DNA of 64,000 nt from Liopterus haemorrhoidalis (GCA_963971575.1 OZ020611.1:208361324-208425323); one strand, 5' to 3'. Shown: positions 20,767 to 31,440, numbered from the stretch's first letter. The notes: generated by a model not told the origin, from the letters alone. Numbers and translations are program-made.

Positions 20767-21692
20767 CAAGGGTGTCAAACTGGCGGCCCACGGGCCGCAT
20801 GCGGCCCAATACTTGCATTTAAGTGGCCCGTAACGACTTCTTATACTATAATAATTTTTTATACTATATATAGTATAAACATTTATTTGAAAATTATTAC
20901 GAAAATACCTCATGACAGAAGATGTCCGGGCTGCGGCGTCAAGGCTTCGGCAAGGGCGGAAAACCAATAGTCAGGCAATAACTGTTGCAGTTAGCCGTGC
21001 GATAGTCGGTAGATCAGTGATTCCCCGTGATTCCAAATAATACTCTCGTAAGAAGAGCTTTCAAATACCACTTTTCTATAGGTGCAACTGCTGTGTACAG
21101 TACCACTACGCTGATTTCGACTCGTTTTTGTTTTGTTGTTCGATAAAGCAAATATTTTGGCAAAATTTAATTGTTATTATTTAAATGTTATTTCCTTACT
21201 TCCTTCAAATAAATATTCAGAAAAATGGAGGAAAATAAAAAACAGAATAAGTAACAATATAAATATAGGCTATTCCAAATAGGCTATTAATTTGGACTTT
21301 TGGTAATTTTGTTTAAGCTTTGTAAATCATACTCACATTGCAAATTCTAGATTAAATTGATTGTTATTATAAAATGTCCGTTTCAATAATTTTAATTTTT
21401 TGTCATTCTTAATAAAAAATTCCCATTTATTATTATTATTATTATTTTTTTGTCAAATTTTTAATAAATGTCATCGTCTCTATGGTTTCACTGTTGGAAT
21501 TTTTAATTTTCACATACCAACGTTAAACTTGAAATTATCCAAGCAAGGTTCCTTCTCGTGACAACCTTAAAGAACGAAATTCCCATTTAGTTCCGCCTAA
21601 ACGTTTGGAATAGCCTGTACATAACCTGCGGCCCGCGTAAATTTTACTTGTTAGAAAAATGGCCCGAGGCTGAAATGAGTTTGACACCCTTG
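20767..21692. mobile_element. Non-autonomous hAT element, 926 bp
   Basis: The termini are CAAGGGTGTCAAACT at 20767 and, in reverse complement from 21692, CAAGGGTGTCAAACTCATTT. A perfect 8-bp duplication TACTAGAG lies at 20759-20766 and 21693-21700, the hallmark of hAT insertion. There is no transposase frame. A MITE with GGCTATTCCAAA / TTTGGAATAGCC ends sits inside at about 21267-21618. Confidence 0.92.
21267..21618. repeat. Nested MITE, AGGCTATTCCAAA termini
   Basis: Left AGGCTATTCCAAAT and right GTTTGGAATAGCCTGT are inverted, with the TTCCGCCTAAACG motif next to the right end. The same end motif (TATTCCAAACxxTTAGGCGGAA) recurs at 33085, 39940 and 53385, each time inside a hAT-type element. 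Confidence 0.6.
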
Positions 21693-21712
21693 TACTAGAG
21701 TATTGAATAGAG

Positions 21713-22250
21713 CAGCAATTCTTAAACTGTGGTCCGAGGACCCCTGGGGGTCCGCGAAACAATTTTGACATAAACTTCCCCAAACATCCCCCAAATTTTC
21801 GCTTTTATTCAAATAACTCATTTAATAAAAATCCTACATGGTCAGGACTTTTTGTATTTGTTGTTACTTAACTAGTTACTGACATAACTAAACAATAATT
21901 AGGAAAAATTTAATTATTTTTATTCAACTGCAAATTATTTACAGAAAACATATTATAATAAGAACTAGTTTCACCAATATTTGACCAAGAAATGTTTGTA
22001 TGAGCTTAACGGATTATAATTTGTAACTTTTTTAATTCTTTTCTACTATTTTTATTCATTTTATGTTTTTTATTCGTAATGCTAATAAAAGTGTTTACCA
22101 ATATTTATTATAACGTAGTGCCTATGAGATTACTGAGCCAGAAATTAAGTCTCAAGAACGACGTAAAATGCCTAGGGTTGGGATGGGGTTCGCAAAAAAA
22201 AAAGTTGTTCAAGAGGGGGTCCTCGGACTACATAAGTTTAAGAACCCCTT
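21713..22250. mobile_element. Non-autonomous hAT-like element, 538 bp
   Basis: CAGCAATTCTTAAACTGTGG at 21713 and, in reverse complement from 22250, AAGGGGTTCTTAAACTTATG share TTCTTAAACT and a GTCCGAGGACCCC block just inside. The duplication GAATAGAG is at 21705-21712 and 22251-22258. Only 4 bp separate it from the duplication of the previous hAT element. Confidence 0.85.
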
Positions 22251-22670
22251 GAATAGAGTATATATATACTAGTATAGATGAATGCTTTTACTACTTCAAT
22301 TTTTAGATGAATATTTGACTGGTCTGCATATTTTTTATTATTGTCGCACGGTTAAATTCAATAATATTTAAAATATGTTGCAAAGATATTTGTTTATCCA
22401 TAAAATATTTGAATATTTCAACCCATTTATAAAGGCAGGTCATTTCATCATTTTGTCGCTATTCCTCAAGTTTTTAATTAGTAATACATATGATTCATTC
22501 ACCATCATCAATATTAATTCCTTCTATTTGAAATAGAAGTTAACATTTTCCTTAACCATGGTCCACAACGAAAATTTTGGTAGTAGCATCTATTCGAATT
22601 CCTTAACTTTTACGAACGCGATGTCCCGAATGATTTCAGAACTAAATTTTTGTACTTTAAATGACAAAAC

Positions 22671-23680
22671 CAAATAATTAAAAACACGGACCTAACCGTA
22701 TATAAAAAGACTGAACCAGAACATTTAAAAACAAAATTCGAACGAATTAAACACGAACTACACCAGTACCAATTTTATTTCACTGACGCATCAAAATTGG
22801 ACAATAACTGCTCTATAGCTGTTGTTCAAGGCGAATAGGTGAAAACGCACAGTCTACCAACAACCTCAAGCGTATTCCAAGCAGAAGCGGTAGCAATTCA
22901 GAAGGCGCTCGAAATGGCATGAGTAACCACCTACAGCAATATAGCCGTATGCACCGACTCGCTAAGCGTACTGCAAGCTCTCGACGACAGCTACTCAACG
23001 GACACGAGGATCCAACGAATCCAGGACCAGATACAACAGATGATTGAACAAAGAAAATCTGTACAATTCATCTGGGTGCCTGCCCATGCTGGCATCGAGG
23101 GAAACGAACGTGCGAATTCTGCAGCCCGAGAACCCAACAGCAGCCAGGATGAAATATGCCATATTGCCCCAAACAAGATCTGTCTTAAGTACGTCTTAAG
23201 ACAGACCATCAAGACAAGACTCTACTCGACCAGAACAAGTGGCGCGAGACTATGAACAATAAACTTAGAACAGTCAAAGACGACATACACAACTGGACCT
23301 CAGGTACCAATAGACGTGAACAAATAATCATGACAAGACTTAGAATCGGCCACACCAGACTTACGCATGAACACCTCATGAACAGACTAGAAAACAAAAT
23401 TTGCGAGACATGTGACGAACAACTGACTGTTAACCACATATTAACCGACTCTCAACTATACACTAACACACGTACTAACTACAACCTACCACAGGACCAC
23501 CCGACCCAACAATGACCAAGAATGTTTTGCAATTTTTACAATCCATTAATATTTTTAAGCTAATATAGTTATAATGTAAATACATGTAAATAATGAAGCA
23601 TTGTAAGATAATAACGAAGACACCAATAGCCAAGTAGCTGACGTGTCTATAAATAAATAAATAAAAAAAATAAATAAAAA
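22671..23680 (+). mobile_element. 5'-truncated non-LTR retrotransposon with 12-bp target duplication
   Basis: AAATGACAAAAC occurs at 22659-22670 and 23681-23692. Within is an RNase H domain: FYFTDASKLD (first Asp), VFQAEAVAIQKALE (Glu), VCTDSLSVLQAL (second Asp) and WVPAHAGIEGNERANSAA (last acidic/His region). Stops lie at 22837 and 22921. After a frameshift near 23240 come TRLRIGHTRLTHEHLMNR, ICETC and TVNHILTD. The 3' end has a hairpin at 23618-23648 and an A-rich (AAATA)n tail. It is a sibling of the insertion at 16810. Confidence 0.87.
23618..23648 (+). ncRNA. 3'-UTR hairpin of non-LTR element (copy 2)
   Basis: AGACAC pairs with GTGTCT round a 19-base loop CCAATAGCCAAGTAGCTGA plus one unpaired C/C position. 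The loop matches the one at 17570-17601 (AATAGCC.AAGTAGCTGA), while two stem pairs differ by compensatory change (G-C to A-T). Confidence 0.65.
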
Positions 23681-23699
23681 AAATGACAAAACAAATAAC

Positions 23700-24180
23700 A
23701 ATAAAGGAACATTAGTGGGTTCTTGCCAAATAAATAACTTTGGATGTCTTACATCAATACTGGAAAAATATCGAACAAAAAACATCGGTGACTTACTACA
23801 CTGATATTTCTAAAAAATGTTGATATTGGCTCAAAAACTTGAGGCAGTAATACGGTCCTATTTAGGCAAGCTGCGTATAAAACCAAAATCATACTCAAGA
23901 AAAAAAGAAAGAAGTTAAAAAGTTAAAGATTGAAAACTTCTGGCATGTACATAAATATCTATAGTTATATTTTATTTCCTATTTAACAAAAACAATAAAA
24001 ATTACAGTTTCAATAAACCCATAAATACTATGTCAATATATTAGTTATTGACATAAAATTAGATTATTTTTTAAATGATATGATATCACATATTTGTTAT
24101 CTTACACAGTTAAGATAATATATATCTTCAAATTTAAGGATGTTGCATATAATTTCTTAAAAATACTTGAGCTTATTTAC
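23700..24180. other. AT-rich interval, nothing recognised
   Basis: No coding or repeat signal was identified. Confidence 0.45.
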
Positions 24181-24185
24181 TTATA

Positions 24186-24788
24186 CAATGTTCCATTACT
24201 CGACGAAAGTAACCGCGGTTGAACAAGTTTCGGAACGCGGTTACTGAAAATTTTGGTTACTTTTTTGTAACCAAACTAACCGTGGAAATATCGCGGTTAG
24301 TGTGGTTATTTCCTTCCACTACAAACTTCAGATCTAATGTAAACTACAAAAAGCGGGAATTTCAAAACAATTACAATAAGGCGAGAGTTAAGTGGAGGGA
24401 ATTAATCGTTTCTTTGTAGTGCAAGTAGTAAATTATAATATTATTTTACTATACTTTATAATTAAAACAGTATGAATGAGTGTAAGTAACTGTTTTTTAG
24501 TAATATTGATCGATGTCGTGAAAAATAATATCGGGAAAAATCATTTATGTTCTTATATAATGTGCCATTGTAAACAAATACTAATAGAACAAATATTTTT
24601 ATTAATAAGTTTGTAAGAGAATATCTATAACCTATAACGTCCATAAAATGACAGTTCAGTTGTCTGTTTTATCAACTGTGAGGTGAAGACCGTTCCGTAA
24701 CAAAAACGCGTTTTCAGGTAACCACAACTTACCACGACTTTACCGTAACCGTGACCGCGGTAGTTAGGTGTGCAGTTACGGAACATTG
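24186..24788. mobile_element. MITE with long GC-rich inverted termini
   Basis: CAATGTTCCATTACTCGAC at 24186 and, in reverse complement from 24788, CAATGTTCCGTAACTGCAC are inverted ends. Further GTAACCGCGGTT-type words follow inside both. TA lies outside each end (24184-24185 and 24789-24790). An 8-bp duplication is not clear, so the superfamily (Tc1/mariner or hAT) is undecided. Confidence 0.65.
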
Positions 24789-24839
24789 TATTATTATTGG
24801 TTGTGAAGTAGTATCTTGCAAACATCTATAAGTATACAC

Positions 24840-25580
24840 CAAATATTAATTGTTGAGTTAACGTGAAGTTTCGGATGAGATAAAATTTACAATATTCGTT
24901 AGTTCATAAATTATTTGGTCACTAGACGTAGGTACATTTCGGCTACAAAGTAATCGTCTTCAGTAGCTGAATAAAACTGAAAAAAATTAGTATTTATAGA
25001 AATTATATATACAAACCAACCTAATATCTACAAAATACATTTCTTAGACGGTAATGAAATTCTATCAGCCATTTGCATTTTGGAGGAGTAACATTATCAA
25101 TGACCGAACTGATTTTAACGGCTTTGTTTCCTTAAATCTATTGATTAGTGCAATATTATCCCTAGCCTATTAGCATATGGGAACAGTTTCAACGAATGAT
25201 AGAAGCCGGTCAAGGGGCAGTCGCGGCCGGCTTCCATCTATTTATTAAAATCTGGGCTAGATTGGTCAATAATTTTTCAGTAAAAATTTAAGACTCATTG
25301 CATTCCTTTGCGGCGTAACAGTTTGCCTGGGGGGGGGGGTTAATTTGAAGCTACGCCAGAGGCTTATTCCATATTAGTTTTCCTAAAAAAAAATTATTTG
25401 AAGTGTCAATTTACACACCTTTTGTAGATATTTAATATGTGTAAGCACGAGCGCAACCAGGGAGGTTCAGGAGCTTGATCCCCCCCTCAATGAGCTCAAA
25501 AAATTCGTGGTTTTAGTGATTTTAAGGAATACACTTGAATCCTAGATCTCATGAGCTTTTTACTTGTCCGACCTTAATAT
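24840..25580. other. Interval with decayed hAT-like GC-rich blocks
   Basis: CCTGGGGGGGGGGTTAATTTGAAGCTACGCC (25325-25355) and GCGCAACCAGGGAGGTTCAG (25450) look like hAT-type terminal sequence. No complete element was resolved. Confidence 0.3.
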
Positions 25581-25584
25581 ATAA

Positions 25585-25815
25585 GTATTGTAAAAGCGCT
25601 TCGAGCTTTAGGAAATGCACCTTGGTACGTTTCAAATAGAATGATCCATGAAGACCTCAAAATCCCTTTCATTACGGAAGAAATTCATACAGTTGCCAAC
25701 AAATACCATGACCGACTCATTGGACATGAAAATGAACTTGTGGGAAATTTAATAAATGACCTCGACAACAGAAGGTTAAAGAGACTTTGGCCAAACGACC
25801 TACCGCAACACTGAA
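25585..25815 (+). pseudogene. Jockey-type RT C-terminal fragment
   Basis: One open stretch reads KALRALGNAPWYVSNRMIHED, then LKIPFITEEIHTVANKYHDR, LIGHENELVGNLI and RRLKRLWPNDL before a stop. The N-A-P-W-Y-V-x-N-x-x-I-H-x-D-L motif and the closing RRLKR-x-x-P-x-DL are the standard end of Jockey ORF2. Only the last 75 or so codons remain, adjoining the DD41D element at 25828. Confidence 0.8.
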
Positions 25816-25827
25816 TACACTGATATA

Positions 25828-26388
25828 ACGGGTGTTTTTTTTAGAGGTATAGAACTTTAAATTGCAATAAAACAACGATGGATTATTCGATTGACATGAA
25901 TTTTTTTTTATTCGAAAGATAATCTTGTGGCATTACATTAAATCATACCAACAAGACGGCGCAACATGTCACACAGCTCGTGCCACAATCGATTTATTGA
26001 AAAACACGTTTGGTGACCGCCTAATTTCACGTTTTGGACCTGTGAATTGGCCTCCAAGATCTTGTGATTTAACACCGCTGGACTACTTTCTGTGGGGCTA
26101 TGTAAAGTCATTGGTCTATGCGGATAAGCCACAAACGCTTGACCATTTGGAAGACAACATTCGCCGTGTTATTGCCGATATACGGCCACAAATGTTGGAA
26201 AAAGTCATCGAAAATTGGACGTCCAGATTGGACTACATCCGAGCCAGCCGTGGCGGTCATATGCCAGAAATCATATTTAAAATGTAATGCCACAAGATTA
26301 TCTTTCGAATAAAAATTCATGTCAATCGAATAATCCATCGTTGTTTTATTGCAATTTAAAGTTCTATACCTCTAAAAAAAACACCCAA
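25828..26388 (+). mobile_element. DD41D (rosa-like) transposon, internally deleted, with about 110-bp inverted ends
   Basis: The first and last roughly 110 bp are nearly perfect inverted copies (outermost GGGTGTTTTTTTTAGAGGTA at 25830, mirrored at 26386), with TA at 25826-25827 and 26389-26390. The right arm includes the natural stop codon of the transposase and the left arm is its mirror image, so the 5' half of the element seems to have been replaced by an inverted copy of the 3' end. Confidence 0.82.
25937..26287 (+). pseudogene. DD41D transposase C-terminal half
   Basis: An open frame of about 117 codons gives SYQQDGATCHTARATIDLL (second catalytic Asp) and NWPPRSCDLTPLDYFLWGYV (third Asp), with exactly 41 residues between the two. 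This is the diagnostic spacing of the DD41D/rosa branch of Tc1/mariner. It continues through HLEDNIRRVIADIRPQML to a stop at 26285-26287. Helix-turn-helix domains and the first Asp are missing. The element at 47274 is a fuller relative (WPPRSPDLTPMDFFLWGYLK). Confidence 0.85.
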
Positions 26389-26864
26389 TAAGGAGAAACG
26401 TCACTGGATGTTTCCCTTACATGCCGACTACTTTCAACTAGTTTACTTAATACTCGCAATGAAGTATATTGTAAATTAAAAAATAAATCAAAAAAATATA
26501 TATATACTTAATCATTTACTTAACAACACAAATGAATATGAGAAAAGAAATTATTCCCTCTCTGTTTAATGCAGTTTTTATACAAGGTATATATTTGGGG
26601 AGCTATGGGGAGAGCTAACTATAATCGATGTAACTCACTTATTATTTACTTAACATCAAAAATAAATGCAAAAGAGTAGTTAAGAATAAAGAAACGAGTA
26701 TATTGTGTTCTACTTCAAATTGAAATATCTCACTTATCATTTACATTACAGCAAAATATACATTACAAGAACTGTACAAATATTGGATACTCCAGCCAGT
26801 GGCGCATTCGGGAGGGGGGCTACCCCCCAAGAAAGAGGGTAATACCAAATTTTTTTGATAAATA

Positions 26865-28372
26865 CAGCTGTGTTCATAAGTATTAGGCACCCCCTGTAAA
26901 ACAGGACGGCTACAAAATGACCGCGAAATCTGTGTACGTTTTGTTATGGTCTGTTAGTTATCTTAAAACGTAAACATTTAGAATCAGTTTTTATGCATTT
27001 TAAGCGTGTTTATATTATTCTTCGTTAGTTATTCATAGATAGTCCAAAGTGATAGTCGAAAAATGGTGACATTAAAAACTTTTATTTTTGAGTAATTATT
27101 TTTATTCGGTGATATTTTATTAAATACAAGTTTAGAAAACTATTTGTGTGAAGAATGCCAAAAAAACGCGAACTGAGTGAAGCTGAGAGGGCACAGATCG
27201 TCCTTTTATCTTCCATGGGTTTAAGTCAAGTGAAAATTGCCAAAAAAATTAAATGTTCACGCTGTGCTGTTCAAACCACGTTGAAAAGATTCAAATATGA
27301 CAATTCATTTACAAACAAACGAAGAAGTGGAAGAAAACGGCGAACAACACAGCGAGAAGACCGCCAGTTGCTGCGCTTATCGCTGCAAAACCGTAGAAAA
27401 CGGACCAAGGAGCTTGCTGCTGACCTCCAAGAAACGTCTGGAACATCGATTTCATTAGGAGGCGTTTAATAGAGCAAGGGTTAGAAGGCCGCAAGGGTAG
27501 AAAAAAGCCATGGCTCTCCGCAGAAAATATATACAAATATTGAGGCAACAAAACTCAATATTTGTTTGTATATTTTAAAATTTAAACTTAGTTTCGATCA
27601 GTTCCATCAAATCTGGAGACCTTTAAATATTACGATAAATTAAGGCTTTTCTTTTGCTACATTTCAGATTTTTGGTCACTCGGGGCCCCAGTTTGTGAGG
27701 AGAAGGAAGGGCGAGGAATACCGGGATGAGTGCATCTTACCCACATTTAAACATGGTGGAAGTAGTATAATGATATGGGGTTGTATGAGTACCCATGGTG
27801 TAGGAAATGTTTTTATTTGTGAGGGTCGTATGAACTCCGGTACCCACACCACCATGTTAGGAGAGATGTTAAGGCTGTCTGTTGAAAAAATTTTTGGTCA
27901 AAACTTGGGAGAAGATGTCAGAGATGTTTATTTTCAACAAGGCAATGCGCCCTGCCCCACTTCCATGGCATCAAGGAAATGGTTCTCTGATAATCGAATT
28001 CAGGTCTTAGATTGGCCAGCTCAAACCCCTGACCTCTCGCCAATTGAACACCTGTGGCCCATATTGAAGAGAAAAGTACACGAACATCCCACGACATCCC
28101 GGGGTGAACGTAGATAAAAAATTTTGAGCGAATGGGAGAAAATTACCCCAACCATTTGCTCAAAATTAGTACGTAGTATGCCGAAACGCATAGCTGCGGT
28201 TATAAAAGCCCGAGAACGGGCAACAAAATATTAAAAATATAATAATTTTTATTCAATTTATTAATAATAATAAACATTTGTTTCAATATATAGTGTATTT
28301 TTAATATCCCAGCTCCTTTTTGCATATGTATTTAAAATTTACTAGGGTGCCTAATAATTATGAACACAGCTG
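26865..28372 (+). mobile_element. Tc1-like transposon nested in hAT element
   Basis: Inverted termini CAGCTGTGTTCATAAGTATT at 26865 and, in reverse complement from 28372, CAGCTGTGTTCATAATTATT, both followed by AGGCACCC-like sequence. TA is at 26863-26864 and 28373-28374. Total length is 1508 bp, typical for Tc1. Confidence 0.92.
27155..28230 (+). pseudogene. Tc1-like transposase, internally deleted
   Basis: The N-terminus MPKKRELSEAERAQIVLLSS begins a paired helix-turn-helix (LSQVKIAKKIKCSRCAVQTT, then a GRKRRTTQREDRQLLRLS linker). The frame breaks near 27467. Non-coding-looking sequence at about 27545-27665 replaces the stretch with the first catalytic Asp. It resumes at 27668 with FGHSGPQFVRRRKGEEY, GGSSIMIWGCMSTHG, then FQQGNAPCPTSMAS, where the second Asp is Gly and the His is Pro, and TPDLSPIEHLWPILK with the DD34E Glu. 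The C-terminus LVRSMPKRIAAVIKARERAT is present in another phase (28168-28230). Deletion plus catalytic loss means it is inactive. Confidence 0.85.
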
Positions 28373-28394
28373 TATATGTATTTGTATTTAAAAA

Positions 28395-28560
28395 TAGAGA
28401 TGAGGACCTGTTTTTTTTAGGTCTTTTTTACTTGTAATTTAGAAGCGAGGACCTTTTTTTTTAGATCATCACTTGTATTTCACAAGTGAGGACTTTTTTT
28501 TAGTTCATCACTTGTATTTCAGAAACGAGGAGCTTTTTTTTAGATCCTCACTGAATAATT
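28395..28560 (-). repeat. AAGTGA/GAGGACC minisatellite, block 1
   Basis: Three to four units of about 55 bp contain GAGGACCTTTTTTTT and ACTTGTATTTC. They are in the opposite orientation to the blocks at 28905 and 29245 and lie inside the right part of the hAT-like element ending at 28619. Confidence 0.7.
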
Positions 28561-28812
28561 TTTAAATAATTTTGTCTTCCAGCCCCCCAACCTCAAACAA
28601 GTTGCTGGGTGCGCCACTGACTCCAGCTGTTATCAATAAATCTGTACGTTTTTAATATCAGTTATGTATATATGCATGTTAATGTAGGAATACAAATTTA
28701 TATTTTTGTTCGAATTAAAAATAGTGAATTCATATTATTAAACCCTTTCCATAAATTTCTGGGTTGCCGTTGAGAAGGTATACATTTGAGCTCAAAGCCG
28801 CAGTAAGGAAAA

Positions 28813-29374
28813 ATTGCGCTAGGGGCAGAGCCGGGTTTTGGCGCCCTTAGGTAGGGTGACCATTTTCTTAAGAAGGCAATGCGGGACGGAGCAAGAAAAA
28901 TGGTCCTCATCTCCCAAATCCAAGTGAAAAGCAAAAAAAAGGTCTCCACCTCCCAAATCCAAGTGAAGAGCAAAACAAAAAAAGGTCCTCTTCTCCCAAA
29001 TCCAAGTGAAGAGCAAAAAAAAGGTCCTCATTTCCTCAAATACAAGTTACAAAATGCGGACCAATGCGGGACAAAATGTTAAAATGCGGGACTTTTGCGG
29101 GACGCATCTTAATGCGGGACAAAATGTTAGAATGCGGGACAGTCCCGCAGAAAGCGGGACGAATGGTCACCCTACCCTTAGTAAATAAAAACAAGGTTTT
29201 TCTTTACTACCTCTCTTAATTCTTACCTCTTACCTCTCAAAATTTAAGTGATGAGCCAAAAAAAAAAGTTTTCACCTCGCAAAATCCAAGTGACGAGCAA
29301 AAAAAAAAGGTCCTCATCTTCGCATGGCGCCCCTTAGCAAGCCCGTCAGCGCCCTTTTCCTTAGTGCGCTAGGG
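28813..29374. mobile_element. Possible outer element enclosing the TAGGGTGACC MITE
   Basis: GCGCTAGG occurs at about 28817 and 29367. Inside it, GAGCCGGGTTTTGGCGCCCT on the left and a rough reverse complement (GGCGCCCCTTAGCAAGCCCG) on the right suggest inverted ends. A third block of the AAGTGA..GAGCAAAAAAAAGGTCCT minisatellite lies at 29245-29320. The ends are imprecise. Confidence 0.4.
28852..29174. mobile_element. hAT MITE, 323 bp, with internal minisatellite
   Basis: TAGGGTGACCATTTTCTTAA at 28852 and, in reverse complement from 29174, TAGGGTGACCATTCGTCCCG. An 8-bp duplication with one mismatch (CCCTTAGG at 28844-28851, CCCTTAGT at 29175-29182). Inside are about four units of a 37-bp repeat (GGTCCTCATCTCCCAAATCC then AAGTGAAGAGCAAAA) at 28905-29050, followed by repeats of AATGCGGGACAAAATG. 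Confidence 0.85.
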
Positions 29375-29399
29375 GCTATCGCCCCCCCCCCCCCCTTAC

Positions 29400-31020
29400 T
29401 TCAGCTCTGTGTGAGGTCATGTTCTGGCGTCCCTACTAGAGACGTGCCCTGGGCCTGTGGCCTTTTCACACCTGCCTTTTACCGTTGCTGCTCCAGCTTG
29501 TAAAATTTCGGAACCACTGCTCTAATACAAGGGAAAAAAACATTGTTTATCTCTTATTATTTCCTTTAAAAATAAAATGCAAATAATATTTAACAAAATA
29601 AGTAAAACATTTACTTGTCATTCAGTTAACTGATTTTACCGCTTCAATCGCATGTTTGCAGCACTGCTAGTACAATTCCTACGCCACACTCATGTGTTCA
29701 ACTTCAACAGCATTAGTAACTCTTCGTCAGTGTTGCTGTGTAGAGTGTATGACCGGTAAATAATAATAAGTGTACGTAATTGTCTAATTAAATTAATAAT
29801 AATTGATCTACTTGCTTATAGTGCATCTTTAGACAGTTTTGTATGAACTAAATTTAGTGTCTGTGCCGTGTTGGTTTGTTTTTATTAGTTTTTGATTGTT
29901 TTGGTTTAAATTTGACGCTTGAGTAACGGAAAGGCGCGCTGGGATTTGACATTTTTTTGTTAAAGTGCTAAAAAGTTTTAAGTGTATATTTCTACCTGGA
30001 TAATGCGAGAATAAATGTAAGTTTTTGACAAGTTTATCTTATTTTTTTTGCTGGGACAGTTCATGTCACAATTATATAGTCGCGTTGTGACTTGATTGTT
30101 ATTGAACAACAATGATTTACCGGGCCGTGCCGAGCTGTTTTGGTTGTCAAAAAACTAAGAAATAGTAAAAAATACTATTTAACTGAAAATACGTCTATAA
30201 AAATAATTAGAGGTTATATTTGTTTTTGGTTTTTCGTCCTCATACTTCGTTTCTATATGTTTCAAGTGACAATAAGACGAAATATTAAAAAAAATAATTT
30301 CTGTCCGTTTGTCTTTGACAGTGTGTAATCCAATGGGGTACTCGGGAGGGATTTCCCTTCAAAAATTCCCCTCGGAGATTTTTTTTTAGCTATAATACGT
30401 GTTTAATCTCATGTAGTTCCCTCGGGCGCATGTAGTTCCCCCCCCCCCCCCGTTTCATGTAATAAGCCATATTAAAACTAAAATCTTGAAATATCTGATG
30501 ATTATTTACTTTACATCAAAAACATGTAAGAAAATTTGTTGAATAAAGAAACAATTTTCTGTTCAACAGGGCCGCCAGGAGATATTTTTGGGCACGTGTA
30601 AAATATGGCCGGACCCACTTCTTAATAAAAATTAATCTCATAACGAAGTACTGACAATTGTATGCACACGAAAAGATAAATGATAAATCCTTAATATGTT
30701 ATAAATGGAATAAAAACAATAAAAATATTACTGCCCGGAAAACGCGGCGCCGGATTCGATGTGTTTACACCTAGAGATAAGGATCTCCTTTGATTTACAC
30801 TCGCTGCCCCGAAAATGGGCCAGGCTCTAGATTAGGGGTTCCCAACGAGGCTAATATTGAACCCCTGGGGGTCAGTCGGCTTAAAGCTGGAGTCGATTGA
30901 GGGTCGATAGTTCTTTTTTCGTATTCACTAATTGAAATAGCATTAATTATTATTTTCTATAATATAATAAATATTTTATAAGCATGATAGTATACTACAG
31001 ATTTAATTAGGTTGTATATA
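29400..31020. other. Long interval without recognised gene
   Basis: A less AT-rich part at 29640-30020 ends with AATGTAAGTTTT, which could be a splice donor of an untranslated exon, but no coding exon follows. Homopolymer C tracts (29381 and 30439) and hAT-like words (CAGGGCCGCCAGGAGA near 30568, AGGGGTTCCCAACGAGGC near 30835) are present without partners. Confidence 0.4.
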
Positions 31021-31029
31021 TTTATATTT

Positions 31030-31440
31030 TGTCGTATAAGTTTATGTATTTAAGGTAGTCCGTTATGTTTGGGAGTTTTGTTTTATTGCTGAGGGCTTAT
31101 GTCTGATGGTATGTCTGTCGTTCGGTAGTGTATTTTACACAGTTTGTAATAATATGTTTTACTGTCAGTGGTGTCTGGCAAGTTTCACACTGTGATCTGT
31201 CTTCTTTTTGGAAATTATGTTCGATTTTAAGTCTGGTAATGATTATTTGGTCCTGTCTTTTGTCTGATGTCTCCCAGGTTTTCGATTGTTCTTTTATTTG
31301 TCTAAGTTTATTCGTCGTTTGGGTCCATTCATTTTGCCAGGTTTCTTGGATTTTGTTTGTTATATGGTTCTTACAGTTTTCGGTTTCTGTACTGATTTGT
31401 ACTTTACTGAGACGCTTTTATGGAGAGCGAAAATCATGAT
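31030..31440 (-). pseudogene. Non-LTR retrotransposon C-terminal fragment
   Basis: The minus-strand translation gives KNHITNKIQETWQNEWTQTT, NKLRQIKEQSKTWETSDKRQ, DQIIITRLKI and then CETCQTPLTVKHIITNCVKY and a closing TTERQTYHQ. The WQxEWxxxxNKLRxIK, ITRLxIxH, CxxC-x-LTVxHII-x-C order matches the post-RNase H tail of the families at 22671 and 54678. RT and RNase H are missing. Confidence 0.7.

Larger units (their letters stand above)
26797..28619. mobile_element. Small hAT-like element split by a Tc1 insertion
   Basis: The ends are CAGTGGCGCATTCGGGAG at 26797 and, in reverse complement from 28619, CAGTGGCGCACCCAGCAAC. A perfect 8-bp duplication ACTCCAGC lies at 26789-26796 and 28620-28627. 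Without the Tc1 insert (26865-28372) the element is about 315 bp. Its right part contains repeats of the GAGGACCTTTTTTTT.. / ..CACTTGTA type. Confidence 0.9.

Noticed and set aside
27545..27667. An intron inside the Tc1 transposase (ends ..TTTCAG)
   Set aside because: The residues missing between the two coding parts include the first catalytic Asp, so a deletion or replacement explains it better than an intron, and Tc1 genes rarely have one here.
28395..29320. A CRISPR-like repeat/spacer array
   Set aside because: Units are tandem with homopolymer runs and no unique spacers, and the host is eukaryotic.
29640..30120. A promoter and first exon of a host gene ending at AATGTAAGTTTT
   Set aside because: A single donor-like word without a coding exon, downstream acceptor or conserved protein is too weak.
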